Positions 23,178 through 34,964 of a DNA stretch of 64,000 nucleotides are shown piece by piece; the first letter of the stretch is position 1; every line of letters starts with the position of its first letter. Where the stretch lies: the NCBI RefSeq assembly GCF_052324685.1, contig NC_135211.1, positions 7,376,193-7,440,192 of the forward strand, read 5' to 3'. This DNA is from Brachyhypopomus gauderio. Its lineage: Eukaryota > Chordata > Actinopteri > Gymnotiformes > Hypopomidae. The notes under the pieces were generated by a model. The model was not told where the DNA came from, ran no database searches, and saw nothing but the letters and a program-made list of their open reading frames with translations. Position numbers and translations under genes: made by a program.

Positions 23178-24327
23178 GTCAGCCGAGCGGCTCCCGACGT
23201 AATCATTAAACAGCATCCTGAACTCGTAGTTTGGAGCTGTCGGTTAGCTCTGAATCGTTCACCCAACATAAATTAACAAACAAAAAATATAAACCATCTT
23301 CATTTCCACGAATCCTACAAATGCGATACCACTCGCTCGCAGTGGTTTAAATGACGCTGATGGCGTGATGAACGTTCACTGATGAACAATCTGTAATAAA
23401 TCTGTTTTATGTTGTGACGTGGGGGTGAAGTGTTATCAGTGGAAGGACACTTGCTGAGAAGAGCATTTTATATAAGGGGTTTCACATTTTACATTAACTT
23501 AACTATGTTAATATAATAGAAGACACGCGGACAGCACGATCATGATGAGGCATGACTAAACTAGAGGACACCACAAAGCACTACAGTGACAAATCACGGA
23601 TTGTAAATGACAGCCTTATATTTATTTATTTGTTTATTATTGAATATTTGATTATTCTGCTACCTCCTGTTATCGCTGAACTAAACTTTCGGCACGAGAC
23701 TTTCAGCGCGAGCTCTTCAGCGCGAGTTCTTCTGTGCGTGTTCGATGTACGTTGCTCCAGAGTTTGAAAAAACACAAGAACAAACGAATTACTTGTTATA
23801 TTCCTTGTTGACACTTGTGGAAGATATTTTACTGTAGTTTGCTTCTTTTTTTTGTGTTGTTGTATGTCAAATGTAAAACAAAGTTCAAACTTAGCGCCCT
23901 TGGAAGCAGAAGGAGGTAGGAAGAAAAATTGTATTAATCCAAAAGAGTGATTTATTTAATTTAAAACGAATGGAGATGTGATTGTTGTTTTGTTTTCAGT
24001 AAGAGCTGCGGCTCATAACATAAAATTAAGTTCATGTGCAAGTTTGCTAGGAGTGACGCATTTAAAGTTTGGACCCTGTTCTACACATTATCTGTGAGGT
24101 ATGGTGCTAGGGCATTTGTGTTTATTTTTTATTTTTTGCCACATTTTGTAGTTTTCACGGTGTCAAATGTCGGTGGCGAAAAGGAGGAGAGAATAAAGAT
24201 ACACCAGTCGAAGCTCCGAGCATTGTTTGTGTGATTAATCCAAGTGGTCCGCTACACGGATGACTAAAGCGAACATACCAGAGAACGAGTACAGATAAAC
24301 ATGAAAACACTCAAACCTACCCATGCA
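23178..24327. other. Spacer of the inverted repeat, left part
   Basis: Contains a third, short piece of arm sequence at ~23285-23390 in the orientation of the right arm (CACTCGCTCGCAG, TTTAAATGACGCTGATGGCGTG), giving a nested small inverted repeat with 23080-23115. The remainder is AT-rich. A 71-codon plus frame at 23552-23767 has no recognisable motif. Confidence 0.5.
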
Positions 24328-25945
24328 CAGTGGCGTGCACACATAGACCTCAGGTGGTGCTAAAGCACCACCAACTCTGCCCTTTATCAACGAAAGTGTC
24401 CTTTTGAAACTTCGTTTTTTATTATTATTATCATTTTACTGAGGTCGGTTTGAAATGATCTTTTGAAAACCTGAGCGATTAAAAACAATGCCCTGAAATG
24501 CGCCACCACATCGCACACACCCGACCTCTCTCTTCCTTTGTCTCACCAGATAACCAGATGCTACAGCAGCAGTTCAGTTCAGCGAGTGGAAGGAAGCGTC
24601 TTCAGCACAGCACGCACGGTCACAGATAGACTTCTTCTCCCGTTCCCCACCAGCCAGGTCACATACACATCAAGTAAAATCGTACCGTTTGCCCTCTAAG
24701 ACCAACGTGAAACCATTTTCTTGTGCAGTAAAATGTCTCATACAGCACCAAACTACTAAGCATTTTTAGCCGATGGTCACCTGATAAACTAGTCGCACTA
24801 GCCCAAATCAATGATAGATAACGTGAGGACGACCACATACAAATAATTAAGGTAGACTTTGCAAATCTATGTGTTAAGCTGAACGTTTTCTGTTGTATAG
24901 GTTTTGTTAGGCAACATAAATTAACACATTCGTTTGTGAAAGAAGAAACGGGAAGTTCCCCATTACCTGTGAAAAATGTCCATCTGCATTCGTGTAATGA
25001 CAACAGTCAGTAGCCTATAACTCCTTCCCCTACTTTTTGGTCTTTTTACTGTCTTAATTGTAGGCCTTGTTGTGATTTTCATCTTAATCCCTTCATAGTT
25101 TGTTTACATTACAGTATAGAATCAACAGCTTATCATAATTTATATATTTTGACAAGTCAAAGTATTAATCAAATCTCTAATATTAATCACTATATGTTTT
25201 GCTTACATTATATTATTGATCAAGTTGTTTATTAGTAAGAATGACGGTGTAAGCGCTTGTGTGCCACTTCCAATACACCATGCGTTTGCAGTAGGCTAAA
25301 AATGGGATGTGTAAGAGGAGGCCCACGGTGACCTTATGTGGTGAAGCCAGGTAGTAAGACCTCGCTTCCAGAATAGAGACAGCTGTAGGTTGAACTATGG
25401 AATGTATTGCAGCTCCTATGTTTAGAGGAAAGCATATATAATGGTGAAGAGAGCAGACAGCTTCAGAGCTGCACATGGGGTGACATGATTAGGTAATGTG
25501 AGCTCTCCAGAGATCTCTGTATTAAATTAATTAATAGGCCTATGTGTATTTTTTAATAAAAGGATAAAGACAAGACTGGTAATGTTTTCTTTTGCAATCA
25601 ACGAACACGCTGCGCTAAGGTAAGAAAAGGTTAAAGCGCAACAGCCTATATTGATTTACTAATTGCAAAATATATGCCACTATGCCTGCAGACAGTGGAG
25701 GGTAAACAGAAGTTAACTGAAGGACAATGACTGTATAGTTAATATTGGATATGGATTTTATCAGTTGGCGGTGTGACTTTTTCCATTGAAAACTCACGTT
25801 TAGAGAATGTTACTAATAAAAGTCAAATTTCATTTAACATGCGCTTGTAAATTTTTTTATAATGAATTGTTCCACGTGCACTAAAAAGTGGCCTCCCCCC
25901 CTTCCCCCCAGCACTTGCCCCCCAAAATGTCTGTGCACGCCACTG
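24328..25945. mobile_element. Non-autonomous hAT element, 1618 bp
   Basis: Terminal inverted repeats CAGTGGCGTGCACA and its reverse complement TGTGCACGCCACTG close the segment, and an exact 8-bp target duplication CCCATGCA lies at 24320-24327 and 25946-25953. This is the hAT signature. No transposase motif was found inside; frames there are short. Confidence 0.92.
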
Positions 25946-25953
25946 CCCATGCA

Positions 25954-26844
25954 CACACCACATACTCTCATACAGAACACATACTCTTTAACGATAATGT
26001 CGAATTTAGATTAGTGGTAGACAATGAGTGGCAGTAGCCGCTCGGTGGTTGATGGCTGATGCTGCGGTGTTACGTGAACTGTGGATTTTGGGGAGGTTGT
26101 TTTCTCTTTCGGTTAATTTTGGTTTAACAGGTGGATTGCCTCAGTACGGGTGGATTCTGTCGGCCAATCGAAGATCGTGATTAGGATGAGGGGGTGGATA
26201 TTCGGATTCATAATCTGCATGACGGAGTTGCTGGAAGTTGCCGGGAGGCGACGCGAGCATTTACTGCCTTTACGGTTGTGTGTGTGACTTTTGAGAAACT
26301 AGCTCATGATTCTCATGTGAGAGGTGAGGGTTTGTGCGATGGCTTTTGTCATGAATTGTCATGAATAGCGTTGTGAAAATCGCCACCATGGAGTAAGAAC
26401 GTAGTAGCATGTGCACACTTATATAGACACCCATGCAGGGATGTTTTATAAGAAACACCAGTATAGAGGCGGGCACCATGTATATATATTTGTTTGAGAT
26501 TATCGTCGTAGATATATTTTCTTTATTTATGTTAGTAAGGTATGAGTCTTGCTTTGTTAACTTAGTGTAGTATATTTTGTTTGTTTCTTTTCTTTGGTGC
26601 CGTCTACTGCTCCTTTCCTTGGTTGGTTTATGGTTAATCGTGTATTTTTGTACGTACATGTCTGTTCAGTGTTTTGCTGTGTAGAAAAGACTCTTCTACC
26701 CATTACCACTCTGCAGTAAAGAGTTTTCTTATGTATCCGTCTGATTTTCGCGTTCTTCTTTAATTTCATCTTGTCCACTACGCACATACTACTACCCCAC
26801 ACCCCAAACCTAGACCCATGATGTCGTGGGGTCGTAACAGACGT
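25954..26844. other. Spacer of the inverted repeat, right part
   Basis: No gene recognised. The minus frames 26270-26659 and 26557-26802 are Lys/Thr-rich and overlap each other in different frames, which points to chance. CCCACACCCC and TCGTGGGGTCGTAACAG near 26800-26840 suggest the end of another LTR-type repeat. Confidence 0.4.
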
Positions 26845-27861
26845 AATCTAGACTAACAATAGAAACCAATACAAAGCGAAATATACTACAAATTGCACAA
26901 ATACTAAATGCGATGCCACTCGCTCGCAGAGGTTTAAATGACGCTGATGGCGTGTAGGAACATTCACTGATAACCATACATCTATAATTATAAACCCTTT
27001 AAATTTAGTGCTGTCGTTAACGGTCTACCACTGTAGATTCACGTACCCTCCTATAATCTTAATTCGACGTTATCGCTAAACAGTATTCTAAACTAGTAAT
27101 ATAGAGCTGTCTAGCTGGATGTCGGCTAGTATTTCACTCAACATAATTTTTAAACAAAAGTTATGAACCATCTTCATTTCAACAAATGGCGATTCGGAGC
27201 TCGTCGGGATGATTTTAAGCGAGTGGCCGATACGCAGAGTCACCCAAGAGTCTTTAGATGTCTATCAGCAGAGACAAGCAGCGTTTCTGGACAACGGAGA
27301 CCACAGTCACGCAGCACTGGTCACAATAAGTGCCACGATTATGTGGCAGATGCCACAAGGTGCCATTTCTGGGTGGCACAGTGGTCACTTTCGTGCTGCT
27401 TACATGCTACTTACACGCCAAACAGGGACCGCACTCTTACAGGAAATTTAGCAGAAAGACCGCCTCCCAATGACCTCTGATATGTTTTGTGATTGGCCAG
27501 ATGCAGTTCGATTAGCTCTGAGTTTGTTTGCTCATCCTACGTATCCCGGATGAACCGCATTTCAACCTGAACCTGAATTTCGACCCGAACCTGAATTTCG
27601 ACCCGAACCTGAATTACGACCCGAACCTGAATTACGACCCGAACCTGAATTTCGACCTGAACCTGAATTTCGACCCGAACCTGAATTTTGACCCGAACCT
27701 GAATTGTGACCCGAACCTGAATTGCGACCCGAACCTGAATTTCGACCTGAACCTGAATTTTAACTCGAATTTTTGCATACCTGCGAGGATTTTACAGACT
27801 GTTTTTTCAAGTAATAATGATTTCAGGTTCAGGTTCTGGTGACACTAAAATAGCTCCATAC
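26845..27861 (-). repeat. Right arm of the ~1-kb inverted repeat
   Basis: Partner of 22236-23177. Its 18-bp minisatellite (~27560-27770) has about 12 units, and frames 27163-27480 and 27209-27451 match those of the left arm with only a few residue changes. The outer ends share the terminal block around GAGCTATTTTAGTGTCACCAG. Confidence 0.9.
27528..27842 (+). repeat. 18-bp coding-type minisatellite, right
   Basis: Plus-strand counterpart of the left array, with more units (about 12) and several variant codons (CGACCC, TGACCC, CGACCT). It reads as repeated NLNFDP/NLNYDP. Confidence 0.7.
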
Positions 27862-27872
27862 CAGATTTACCA

Positions 27873-28606
27873 TTAATTAAATAAACTTAGGTTTTTGTCT
27901 CCGTTGTAAAAAATATCTCTGTCCACACCATCAGCGTTTTCAAAAATATCTACGTCCACACGGCTGCGTATCACAACAAGCACACCACTCAGAAACGCTG
28001 GAATTAACATACCAAGTAGGAAAACAGGAATGGCCCCTTCGTCTTCTACAATTTGCTTTTTCAGGGCAGGGATCTTGCCACTCTTTAGGTGTGTGTTCAG
28101 CTTTGAATTGGAAAAAACGTGGGCGTCATGAACACTTCCCGGCCATTTAACTACCACGTCAATAAATGTGTACTTATAGTCACATGCAGCATGTACATTA
28201 AGCGTGAACCTTCCCTTTCTGTTCAGGTAGTCCATTGAATTGTTGGATGGTTGCTTAATTTCAATGTGAGTCCCGTCTATGGCCCCCAGGCACTGCGGTA
28301 TACCATGGTAACAAGAAAACTCTGTAACAAGTTTCTCTGCTTTGGGTTCCGTGAAAGGCAGCTTGATGTATGTTGGACCAAGGTGGATTGAAAGTGCTTT
28401 ACATACTTGCCTCACTATAACTGAGACAGTTGTCGTGACAGGCCAAATGCATTTTGGGTCTTTCGCAGCCTTCCTTCATCGCTTAGGTAGTAAAGCGTGC
28501 ATGCAACCTTTTTCAGAACGTCCACAGGCGATCTCATAACTTTTGCTTCCCCTTCGATATAAGGTCGAAGCATTTCACTTAAAGACACGAGGGACTCTCT
28601 AGACAT
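27873..28606 (-). pseudogene. Harbinger (PIF/HARBI1-like) transposase fragment
   Basis: A DDE-type transposase of the PIF/Harbinger superfamily, related to the domesticated HARBI1. 28415-28606 gives the helix-turn-helix-like N-terminal part ([28 protein letters not shown]) and 27990-28415 gives the catalytic part ([15 protein letters not shown] with the first Asp, then [16 protein letters not shown] with the second). One missing base around 28430 shifts the frame between the two. After residue ~GAIPVFLLG the sequence departs from the family, so the third catalytic acid and C-terminus are missing. Terminal inverted repeats were not found. Dead copy. Confidence 0.85.
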
Positions 28607-28748
28607 TCGAAAATTTCCTCGCCACTCCTCTGCAACAACTATTTATTTCTCAAAATTGTCCCACCATGTGCAGGGTTGCAATTACTTACTTCCTTTTCAT
28701 CCTTTCGTGGTGCGTTGCCCAATCGCCCTAATTAACAAACCACCCATG
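28607..28748. other. Junction between Harbinger remnant and segmental duplication
   Basis: The duplication shared with 56680 onward starts at ~28689 with CTTCCTTTTCATCCTTTCGTGG. Left of this the two sites are unrelated. Confidence 0.6.
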
Positions 28749-29095
28749 GTGTCAGACATGTTTGCGTTGCATGAATTCATAAAGCAGCTTTGTAGCCAGA
28801 TACAAATACATGTTATAGCTGTTTAAAGGAGGCACCTTTAGCCTGAAGAATTAGAATTGAGCTGTTATATCGGAGAAATTCATAAAATACATATTAGAAA
28901 TGATTTCAATAAAATCATAAAACTGATTGTGATATAATAATGCTAAGATTGAATCCAATGACTTTAACTAGTATTTTTTCTAATTATTTTTTTCCACGTC
29001 GTATCCCACCTAAGTCGGTTGTGTTCCGCTAATTATGAGGAGCGGTATAATCCAAAAATGCCAGGGCCGATTTTTTTTGTCCCAGTCCAGTCCTG
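28749..29095 (-). repeat. hAT-terminus repeat, left inverted arm of cassette B
   Basis: Reverse complement of 33883-34244; it ends at 29095 with CCCAGTCCAGTCCTG, matching the hAT terminus CAGGGCTGGACTGGG at 33883. The termini of both arms point inward toward the cdh1 exon 1-2 segment. Confidence 0.8.
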
Positions 29096-29132
29096 CATAC
29101 ACACACACAACAGTTACAATTCTAGTATAATT

Positions 29133-29136
<4 letters not shown>

Positions 29137-29170
<34 letters not shown>

Positions 29171-29177
29171 TGTGTGT
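29137..29177. repeat. GT microsatellite, insertion target
   Basis: Interrupted (GT)n. In duplicate copy 2 the same tract at ~57463-57511 is continuous, so the hAT element at 29178 split it. Confidence 0.85.
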
Positions 29178-30332
29178 TAGTGATGGGATTTTCAGCTCTA
29201 TTTTGAGATGCGGCTCTAATGGCTCTTCTTACTGTGGAGAGCCGGCTCTTTTCGGCTCCCAAACGGCTCCCCATATATATTTCTTACATTATTAATTAAT
29301 TAATAGCTTAAACCTAATTTTATAACATTTTGTTTCATTATTGACATTGTTAAGCACTTGTGATGAGTAAAAATGCTGCATAACAATGCTTTATAAATAA
29401 AACATTTATTATAACCAATTATTAAATTATTACAAAATAAAACGCAATACAGCTTGGCCAATTGCCTGCCGTTTCCACAAAAAAAGTGGAGACTTTTTTT
29501 TTCAGTGTTTTCCCACCACATTATTAACTGAAAGCTGCGTGTGATTGGTCAGATGTGGAGCACACGCTTGACATGCGGGCAGTGGAGACATTCTTTGCAG
29601 TGTTGTCCGAAACGGTATGTGAGGTAGTATAAAGAAACACCCCTCAAAAACAAGAGAAGGAACGTTTACCTGACGAAAATGTATGTTGCATTGTGTTCCA
29701 GGTTTGAAAAGTGCTAAAGTAGGTTAAAGTACTTGAAAATGTAACTGTATTTTGTTTCACAACAAATAGATGTCTGACTGAATCGATGTGATAAAAAAGC
29801 GAATTGTTTCGAATAATTTCGAGTATATGTATAAATATTTAAGTTTAAGGTGCTGGGAAATATTGAAAATTGCCTTTTTCAATATTGAAAAGTGACGTAC
29901 AAGTGCTTGAATTCCACCTTGTAAAGGTGTATGAACCCGGCATACATAACTTTGTTCATTGCGCTGAAGAGGTGCACGACCTCGCTTCGCACGGGGGTCC
30001 TCACGCAGGGGCGGAGCCACCGCGATTGCGTCATTTTCTGCGCACGGACCCTCGCGCTGGTCGCGTCGCGCCAAGTATGCTCTACCACTGGCAGAAACGG
30101 AGCAATACGCGCAAGGAGAGGGAGAGACAGCGAGGCACCGAAGGACAAATAAAAACGATGTTGGGAAAAAACTGTGGCACTGTGGCACTTGCAGAGCACA
30201 AGCGCAATACTGAAGGAAAAAGCGGCTCCCAAATAGGATCCTAAAACGGCTCCCATTGTGGAGCCGGTTCCAATCGTTCACTTCAAAGAGCCGGCTCTTA
30301 GAGCCGGATCGTTCGCGAACGACACATCACTA
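29178..30332. mobile_element. hAT-like element inserted in the GT microsatellite
   Basis: Ends are TAGTGATGGGA... and, reversed, TAGTGATGTGTCGTTCGCG..., with AGCCGGCTC subterminal blocks. GTGTGTGT on both sides fits an 8-bp duplication. The element is missing from the paralogous site near 57500. Interior position ~29677-29970 is a copy of the arm of the palindrome at 45391-46514, followed by a GGAGCCACCGCGATTGCGTCA block also seen at ~38190 and ~45797. No transposase domain. Confidence 0.8.
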
Positions 30333-30984
30333 GTGTGTGTGTGTGTGATCACACTGTAAACTTGTGACTCGACTGGAGCCTCAATAACGGATGTTTCATA
30401 ACCCCAGGGCTCGGTTTTGTCATTATGACGTCCCAAATCACTACTTAAACATCCGTCCAGTAATACCCTCATAACCAGTCAGTATTACAGGAAGTCTGCT
30501 AAATACCATGGAAGACGTCTGCTGGGAACTGGGCTGTCATGAGCGGCTCCTCCTCCAGTGTAAGCTTGTGTAATGGGATCCTGCATCGTGCACCATATGA
30601 TATGAATAATGGCTTTCTGTAAATGCTCCTGGTACATGTGTGGACTCGTCCATATCTGAGGATGCAACTCTCATACCAGACATGAGCTACAAGACTGGGA
30701 CGAGTCTAAGCAGCTATAACGTCGTTCCCCTCCTTTTTGTTGTATTCATGCAGACACTTAGTTTCGAGATGAACACGGGGGTTTCTTGAAGTTACCTGTG
30801 TGTTGTAGGTGGAGATCTGGACCTGATGCCCATACTTGGACACGGTGTGAACGGATGACTGCGTCAGCCACAAACTACCTGCTGCACTTTATTTCCTACA
30901 CCGTCGACCAACAAGTTTACGTCGAGCTACCATTACACCGCATTTGGACTAAGAGTCAAAGGACTGCGTTTGATTATTTTCCGG
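30333..30984 (+). promoter_or_regulatory. 5' flank and promoter region of cdh1-B
   Basis: Matches 57500-58182 upstream of cassette C almost base for base. The last ~180 bp are also paralogous to the cdh1-A promoter, but the E-box segment of A (12004-12009) is missing. No coding frame. Confidence 0.6.
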
Positions 30985-31309
30985 ATGGAGCGGCGTGTTG
31001 GAATAGGAGTTGTGTTTTTTTTATTGCAGGTAACTATTTTCTGTGTGTTGTCGTCGTGTTATTCAGTCATATTTGTTTAAACTAAAGAGCAAACACTTAA
31101 CTTTGCCGTACTAACCCGCCTCAAATAAAACAAATACGATTTTTAAAATTTCTCGTTATAACTGATTATTCTTTGTGATATCTTACTTTAAAAGGTACTT
31201 TCGTCTGCATTGGCGGAGTCGCCGCCATGTTCACCTGGATTTGATTCAGAGCTCTTCGTTTTCAGAGTACACAGAGAGCACCTTCATAGGGGCAAAAGGC
31301 TCGGGAAAG
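30985..31309 (+). CDS. cdh1 paralog B, exons 1-2 (signal peptide and start of prodomain)
   Basis: Exon 1 (30985-31029, 45 nt) encodes [15 protein letters not shown]-type signal sequence, ending at a GT donor. Exon 2 (31195-31309, 115 nt) continues in frame through [19 protein letters not shown] to RLGK with one overhanging base, exactly as in cdh1-A. The start is one codon shorter than in A. The intron between them (31030-31194) is collinear with A intron 1. The phase fits exon 3 at 47553, giving the codon for Val at the joint. I therefore treat this as the 5' end of copy B. The ~16.2-kb intron 2 in between is the weak link of the model. Confidence 0.8.
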
Positions 31310-32109
31310 GTACTAAAGACCTTTATGTTTAAAACCTACATGTACGGCTGGAAAGGAAGAGGAGCTCTTTGATAATACTGGTTTAAATGTGTTGTAACTC
31401 TGTGATACCACCCTGATTGCTGAGTTCATCATTAGTTAGTATTATATTTAATTAAGTCATCATTGATGTGGTGTAATTTGTCCTTTTTATATACTGTAAA
31501 AAAAATCCTTAAAAACGGTCAAATGACTGGCTGCCAAACAAAAACCTATTTTAAAGTAAAAAACCCTGATTTAAATTAAGTGGAAAACAACACATTTACA
31601 GAAAAAATCATTAAACATTCTGCAGAGAAATACCGTTATTTTACAGATTTTTCCTGGAGGATTATGATTTAGCACTTTAAATAAAGTCACAGCATCAATA
31701 GTTTTGCAGAGAAATACCTTTTATTTTACAACTTTTGCCTGAATTATCACAATTAAACACTTTCAGTAAAGTGACAGCACTAAAAGTTCTGCAGAGAAAT
31801 ACCGTAATTTTACAGATTTTTCCTGTCCATATTCATCATGACTTCCAGGACAAACTCAAATGTGCAATGCAAATTGCAAAGTTATTTTATGCAAATGAAA
31901 AAATTATATTATACCAATGTTGAGCACCTCAATGTCCTCCATCATCACTTTTAATCATTTAAATGGGGACTGTACTCAGTGTCTTTCTCCATCACCAATA
32001 TCAGTCTTCAAATCAGTCTACATTTGAAGACTGCTAGGGACTCTGCAGTCTGGACAGCCAATGGAAGCTCATTCCACCATCTCAGAGCCAGGACAAGTCT
32101 TGAAGCTTG
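31310..32109 (+). repeat. cdh1-B intron 2, proximal part with ~88-bp tandem units
   Basis: The first ~190 bp match intron 2 of cdh1-A. From ~31490 both B and C carry extra sequence with three diverged units built around GCAGAGAAATACC...TTTTACA (starting near 31622, 31714 and 31793). No gene. Confidence 0.6.
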
Positions 32110-33647
32110 TGTAGTGGTATGGCCAAAACCAAACAGTAACTCTGACTACGCCACCCCCGGGGGTATAAGCTCCCGGGGGACAGTAAATTTTGATCCTCCG
32201 ACCTCCCAAAATTAGTCCCAAATTACCCAGGTTCCCGCACACTTCAGGTTTTTGCAATACACAGAGACAGGGTCAGAATAGAAATGTTTATTAATAAAAA
32301 AAAAGGTCAATTTATAAATCTATTTAAAACCCACACTCCCGAACACACACCGACTCATTCACACATTGGGTATACTCAGCTCCAAATCACACAACTCCAA
32401 AATGGCAAATAACTTAAATAAAGAACAAAAGAAATATTGTGGGCCTTATGCCTGCACTCCCCAGAGAATGACTGAGCACACCAATCAGCAGCACGATAAT
32501 CCCCCAAAACCCAGTGATCACACACACACACACACACACGAGTGTACGCACTTAATACAGATAGTACACCCCAGCGGCACCGCAGATATCACCCCCCAAC
32601 AAGGGCACCACAAACGGCCCAACCACCCCCCAGGAGGAACCCAAGGCCCAACGAAATTGAAACCAAAGAAACAAAGCAAATCTACACAACAATAAATTAA
32701 CCCAACCAAAGCAATAAACACAAGAACTGGATACCCACTTACACACACACACACGCGCACACACCCCCACACACACGCGCACACGCTGTCGTACGCAGGG
32801 ACCGACACTCGGCCCCGCTCACCGTAATACCGCCGTTGGCGGGGTCAACACCATGTGCGAGTGCACTATAAAACACACAAAACTAGCAGCAGAACAACAG
32901 CCGGAGCGAAGCCCAGCACCGCGCGGCTGATGGTAGGTCCGGTAGAGAGAGAGAGAGAGAAGCTGGAACCACCCGGTAACCTATAACAAACCAAGCGACC
33001 AGATTAGCCAACCCCTCCATAATTACTACGCCTGGTGCGGCGATATTAAAACGCTACTTACCCCGATCCAGTGTGACTAGACGCCCAACCCGAGTGCTAG
33101 TCTCGGGGTTAACAGGCACAAATATGGAGCCTACAAGGGAGGACGAAACGTTAGCCTCGACGCTATAAACGGTAGCATTTAGCGAATACGTGACCAAGTG
33201 ATCACCTACCAAACCACGAGGAGCCCACGAATGAGATAACCCGCTGTAATGGGTTACCAGCGCGTAGCGCAGGACACAAGAACTTCTCAAAGCCACGGCA
33301 GAAAGCCGGCCACTGAGTGAATCACCTGAACACACATAACGCTAGCGTTAGCAAATGATAACTAACCTAGCCTCCAATGCCCGGAGAAAGCAATTTACGT
33401 ACCTCCAGAAGAGTGTAGTTTAAACGAGCCCAACACAGCCTCAGCAGAAATTGCCCACAGATAACACACAGCAAACTAATGCCGATAACCGGACAGAACG
33501 GCGTAGGGCAGCCAGAACGTGCATCTGACAGTGTCGGCGCCCTGAATTTAAAGCCCAGCCCTACGTAAGATGCCCGAGCAGCGTGATGACGCAACCCATG
33601 ACGCGGCATGGCTGCAGCACCCGTAGTGGTGCCGAGGCACCACTACA
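32110..33647. mobile_element. 1.5-kb solo-LTR-like insertion with 4-bp CTTG duplication
   Basis: Absent from the duplicate site (about 59251, which reads AAGCTTGTTTTCC). Here CTTG is repeated at 32106-32109 and 33648-33651 around a segment starting TGTAGTGGT and ending ACCACTACA, a 9-bp terminal inverted repeat of TG...CA type. It holds AATAAA-rich sequence at ~32290, CA microsatellites, a GA tract at ~32947 and no open domain. A terminal hairpin GTAGTGGTGCCGAGGCACCACTAC lies at 33623-33646. Long solo LTR is the simplest reading; a TIR DNA element is the alternative. Confidence 0.75.
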
Positions 33648-33882
33648 CTTGTTTTCCGTGAGACTTTAAGCATGGCGTGATTTTCTCCATTAATCTGGAA
33701 AGGTTTTGACAAAAAATGCAGCAGTAAAGTCTATTCATATTACTACCTGAAATCCATATGCAAAACAACACTAACATTGGTTTACATATTTCATTTGACT
33801 GGAACTGAGCAGGCCATTATACATGTCATCATAACATATTATAATGGCGTTGAGTCAGGAGGACAAGAATAAGCCATGACAC

Positions 33883-34244
33883 CAGGGCTGGACTGGGACA
33901 AAAAATTGGCCCTGGCATTTTTGCTTTATACCGGCCCTTCATAATTAGTGGAACACAACCGACTCGTAATTTATGTATGTGGGGTACAACGTGGAAAAAA
34001 TAATAATAAACAAATTACTGGTTAAAGTCATTGGATTCAATCTTAGCATTATTATATCACAATCACTTTTATGATTTTATTGAAATCATCTCTAATATGT
34101 ATTTTCTGAATTTCTCCGATATAACAGCTCAATTCTAATTCCTCAGGTTAAAGGTGCTCCTTCCTTTAAACAGCTATAACATGTATTTGTATCTGGCTAC
34201 AAAGCTGCTTTATGAATTCATGCAACACAAACATGTCTGACACC
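33883..34244 (+). repeat. hAT-terminus repeat, right inverted arm of cassette B
   Basis: Starts CAGGGCTGGACTGGGAC and is the inverted partner of 28749-29095. The same pair flanks cassette C (ending at 57415 and starting at 59488). Its far side continues into sequence interrupted by the Gypsy element. Confidence 0.8.
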
Positions 34245-34668
34245 GTTTTACTCTTATTCAGTGTAGGCATATATTTTGCTAATATTACTTTTATATTTTT
34301 TACACTTACTGTCATGCTTAAATTGCAAAACGTGTATTTATCATTTATAAGTTTTAAAATCTGTAATTTTACTTGTTTGAGTGCTTTTTGAAACATGTTG
34401 AACCACAGCATAGAGGCTACGAATTCAAATTTCTATGTAGCCTTTCTACACACCTTTAACCTAAATATCTAAAATGCTATGATGGCTTAAAATGGACACT
34501 TGCTGCTTATCCAACACTTCTCAGTCTTGACCATTTGCTATTTTATCAGAATAAGGGCGCATGGCTGCAGGATTTTGGGAAGTATGCAAATACCAAATAA
34601 TATTATTAATCAATCGCCATTGCTCATCATTCTCATGTAATAAAGTCCCTGTGTTATCCTAACGCTAC
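34245..34668. other. Shared intron-2 sequence before the Gypsy LTR
   Basis: Collinear with 59855-60276. No coding signal; the 81-codon minus frame 34166-34411 is also present at 59771-60019 but shows no domain. Confidence 0.5.
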
Positions 34669-34863
34669 TGTGGTGTCTGGGGATAACCGCTAGGAGGAGC
34701 CAGTGGTAGGAGAGTTCAGAGTTGTGCAGAGAGAGAGGGGAAGTGAAGTAGGGCTGGCGAGTGGAGGAAAAGAAAAATGTCTGTACTGCATTTTACGTTA
34801 CAATAAAAGTTAACTTGTTTTCGTACTGCATGGTTCTTCTGAGTCATCAACTGGAACATAACA
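34669..34863 (+). repeat. Gypsy 5' LTR (195 bp)
   Basis: TGTGGTGTCTGGGG...GGAACATAACA. The same 195-bp LTR occurs at 60277-60471 in the other duplicate. It is followed two bases later by TGGAGACGAGGATG, the candidate primer-binding region. Confidence 0.88.
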
Positions 34864-34964
34864 TATGGAGACGAGGATGTTGAACTTAAGCCACTTAACT
34901 TAAGCCCACACCATTCCTGCAGTCAGCTGGTGAACCACTCGTTCTGTTCAAGTCATGGATTAGA

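Noticed and set aside
30985-31309. cdh1-B exons 1-2 as an orphan cassette unrelated to exons 3-14
   Set aside because: Phase, order and orientation fit exon 3 at 47553, and the large intron is explained by nested inserts; kept as a caveat rather than the main reading.
32518-32808. Val/Cys-rich 96-codon minus frame
   Set aside because: Translation of CA microsatellites inside the LTR-like insertion.
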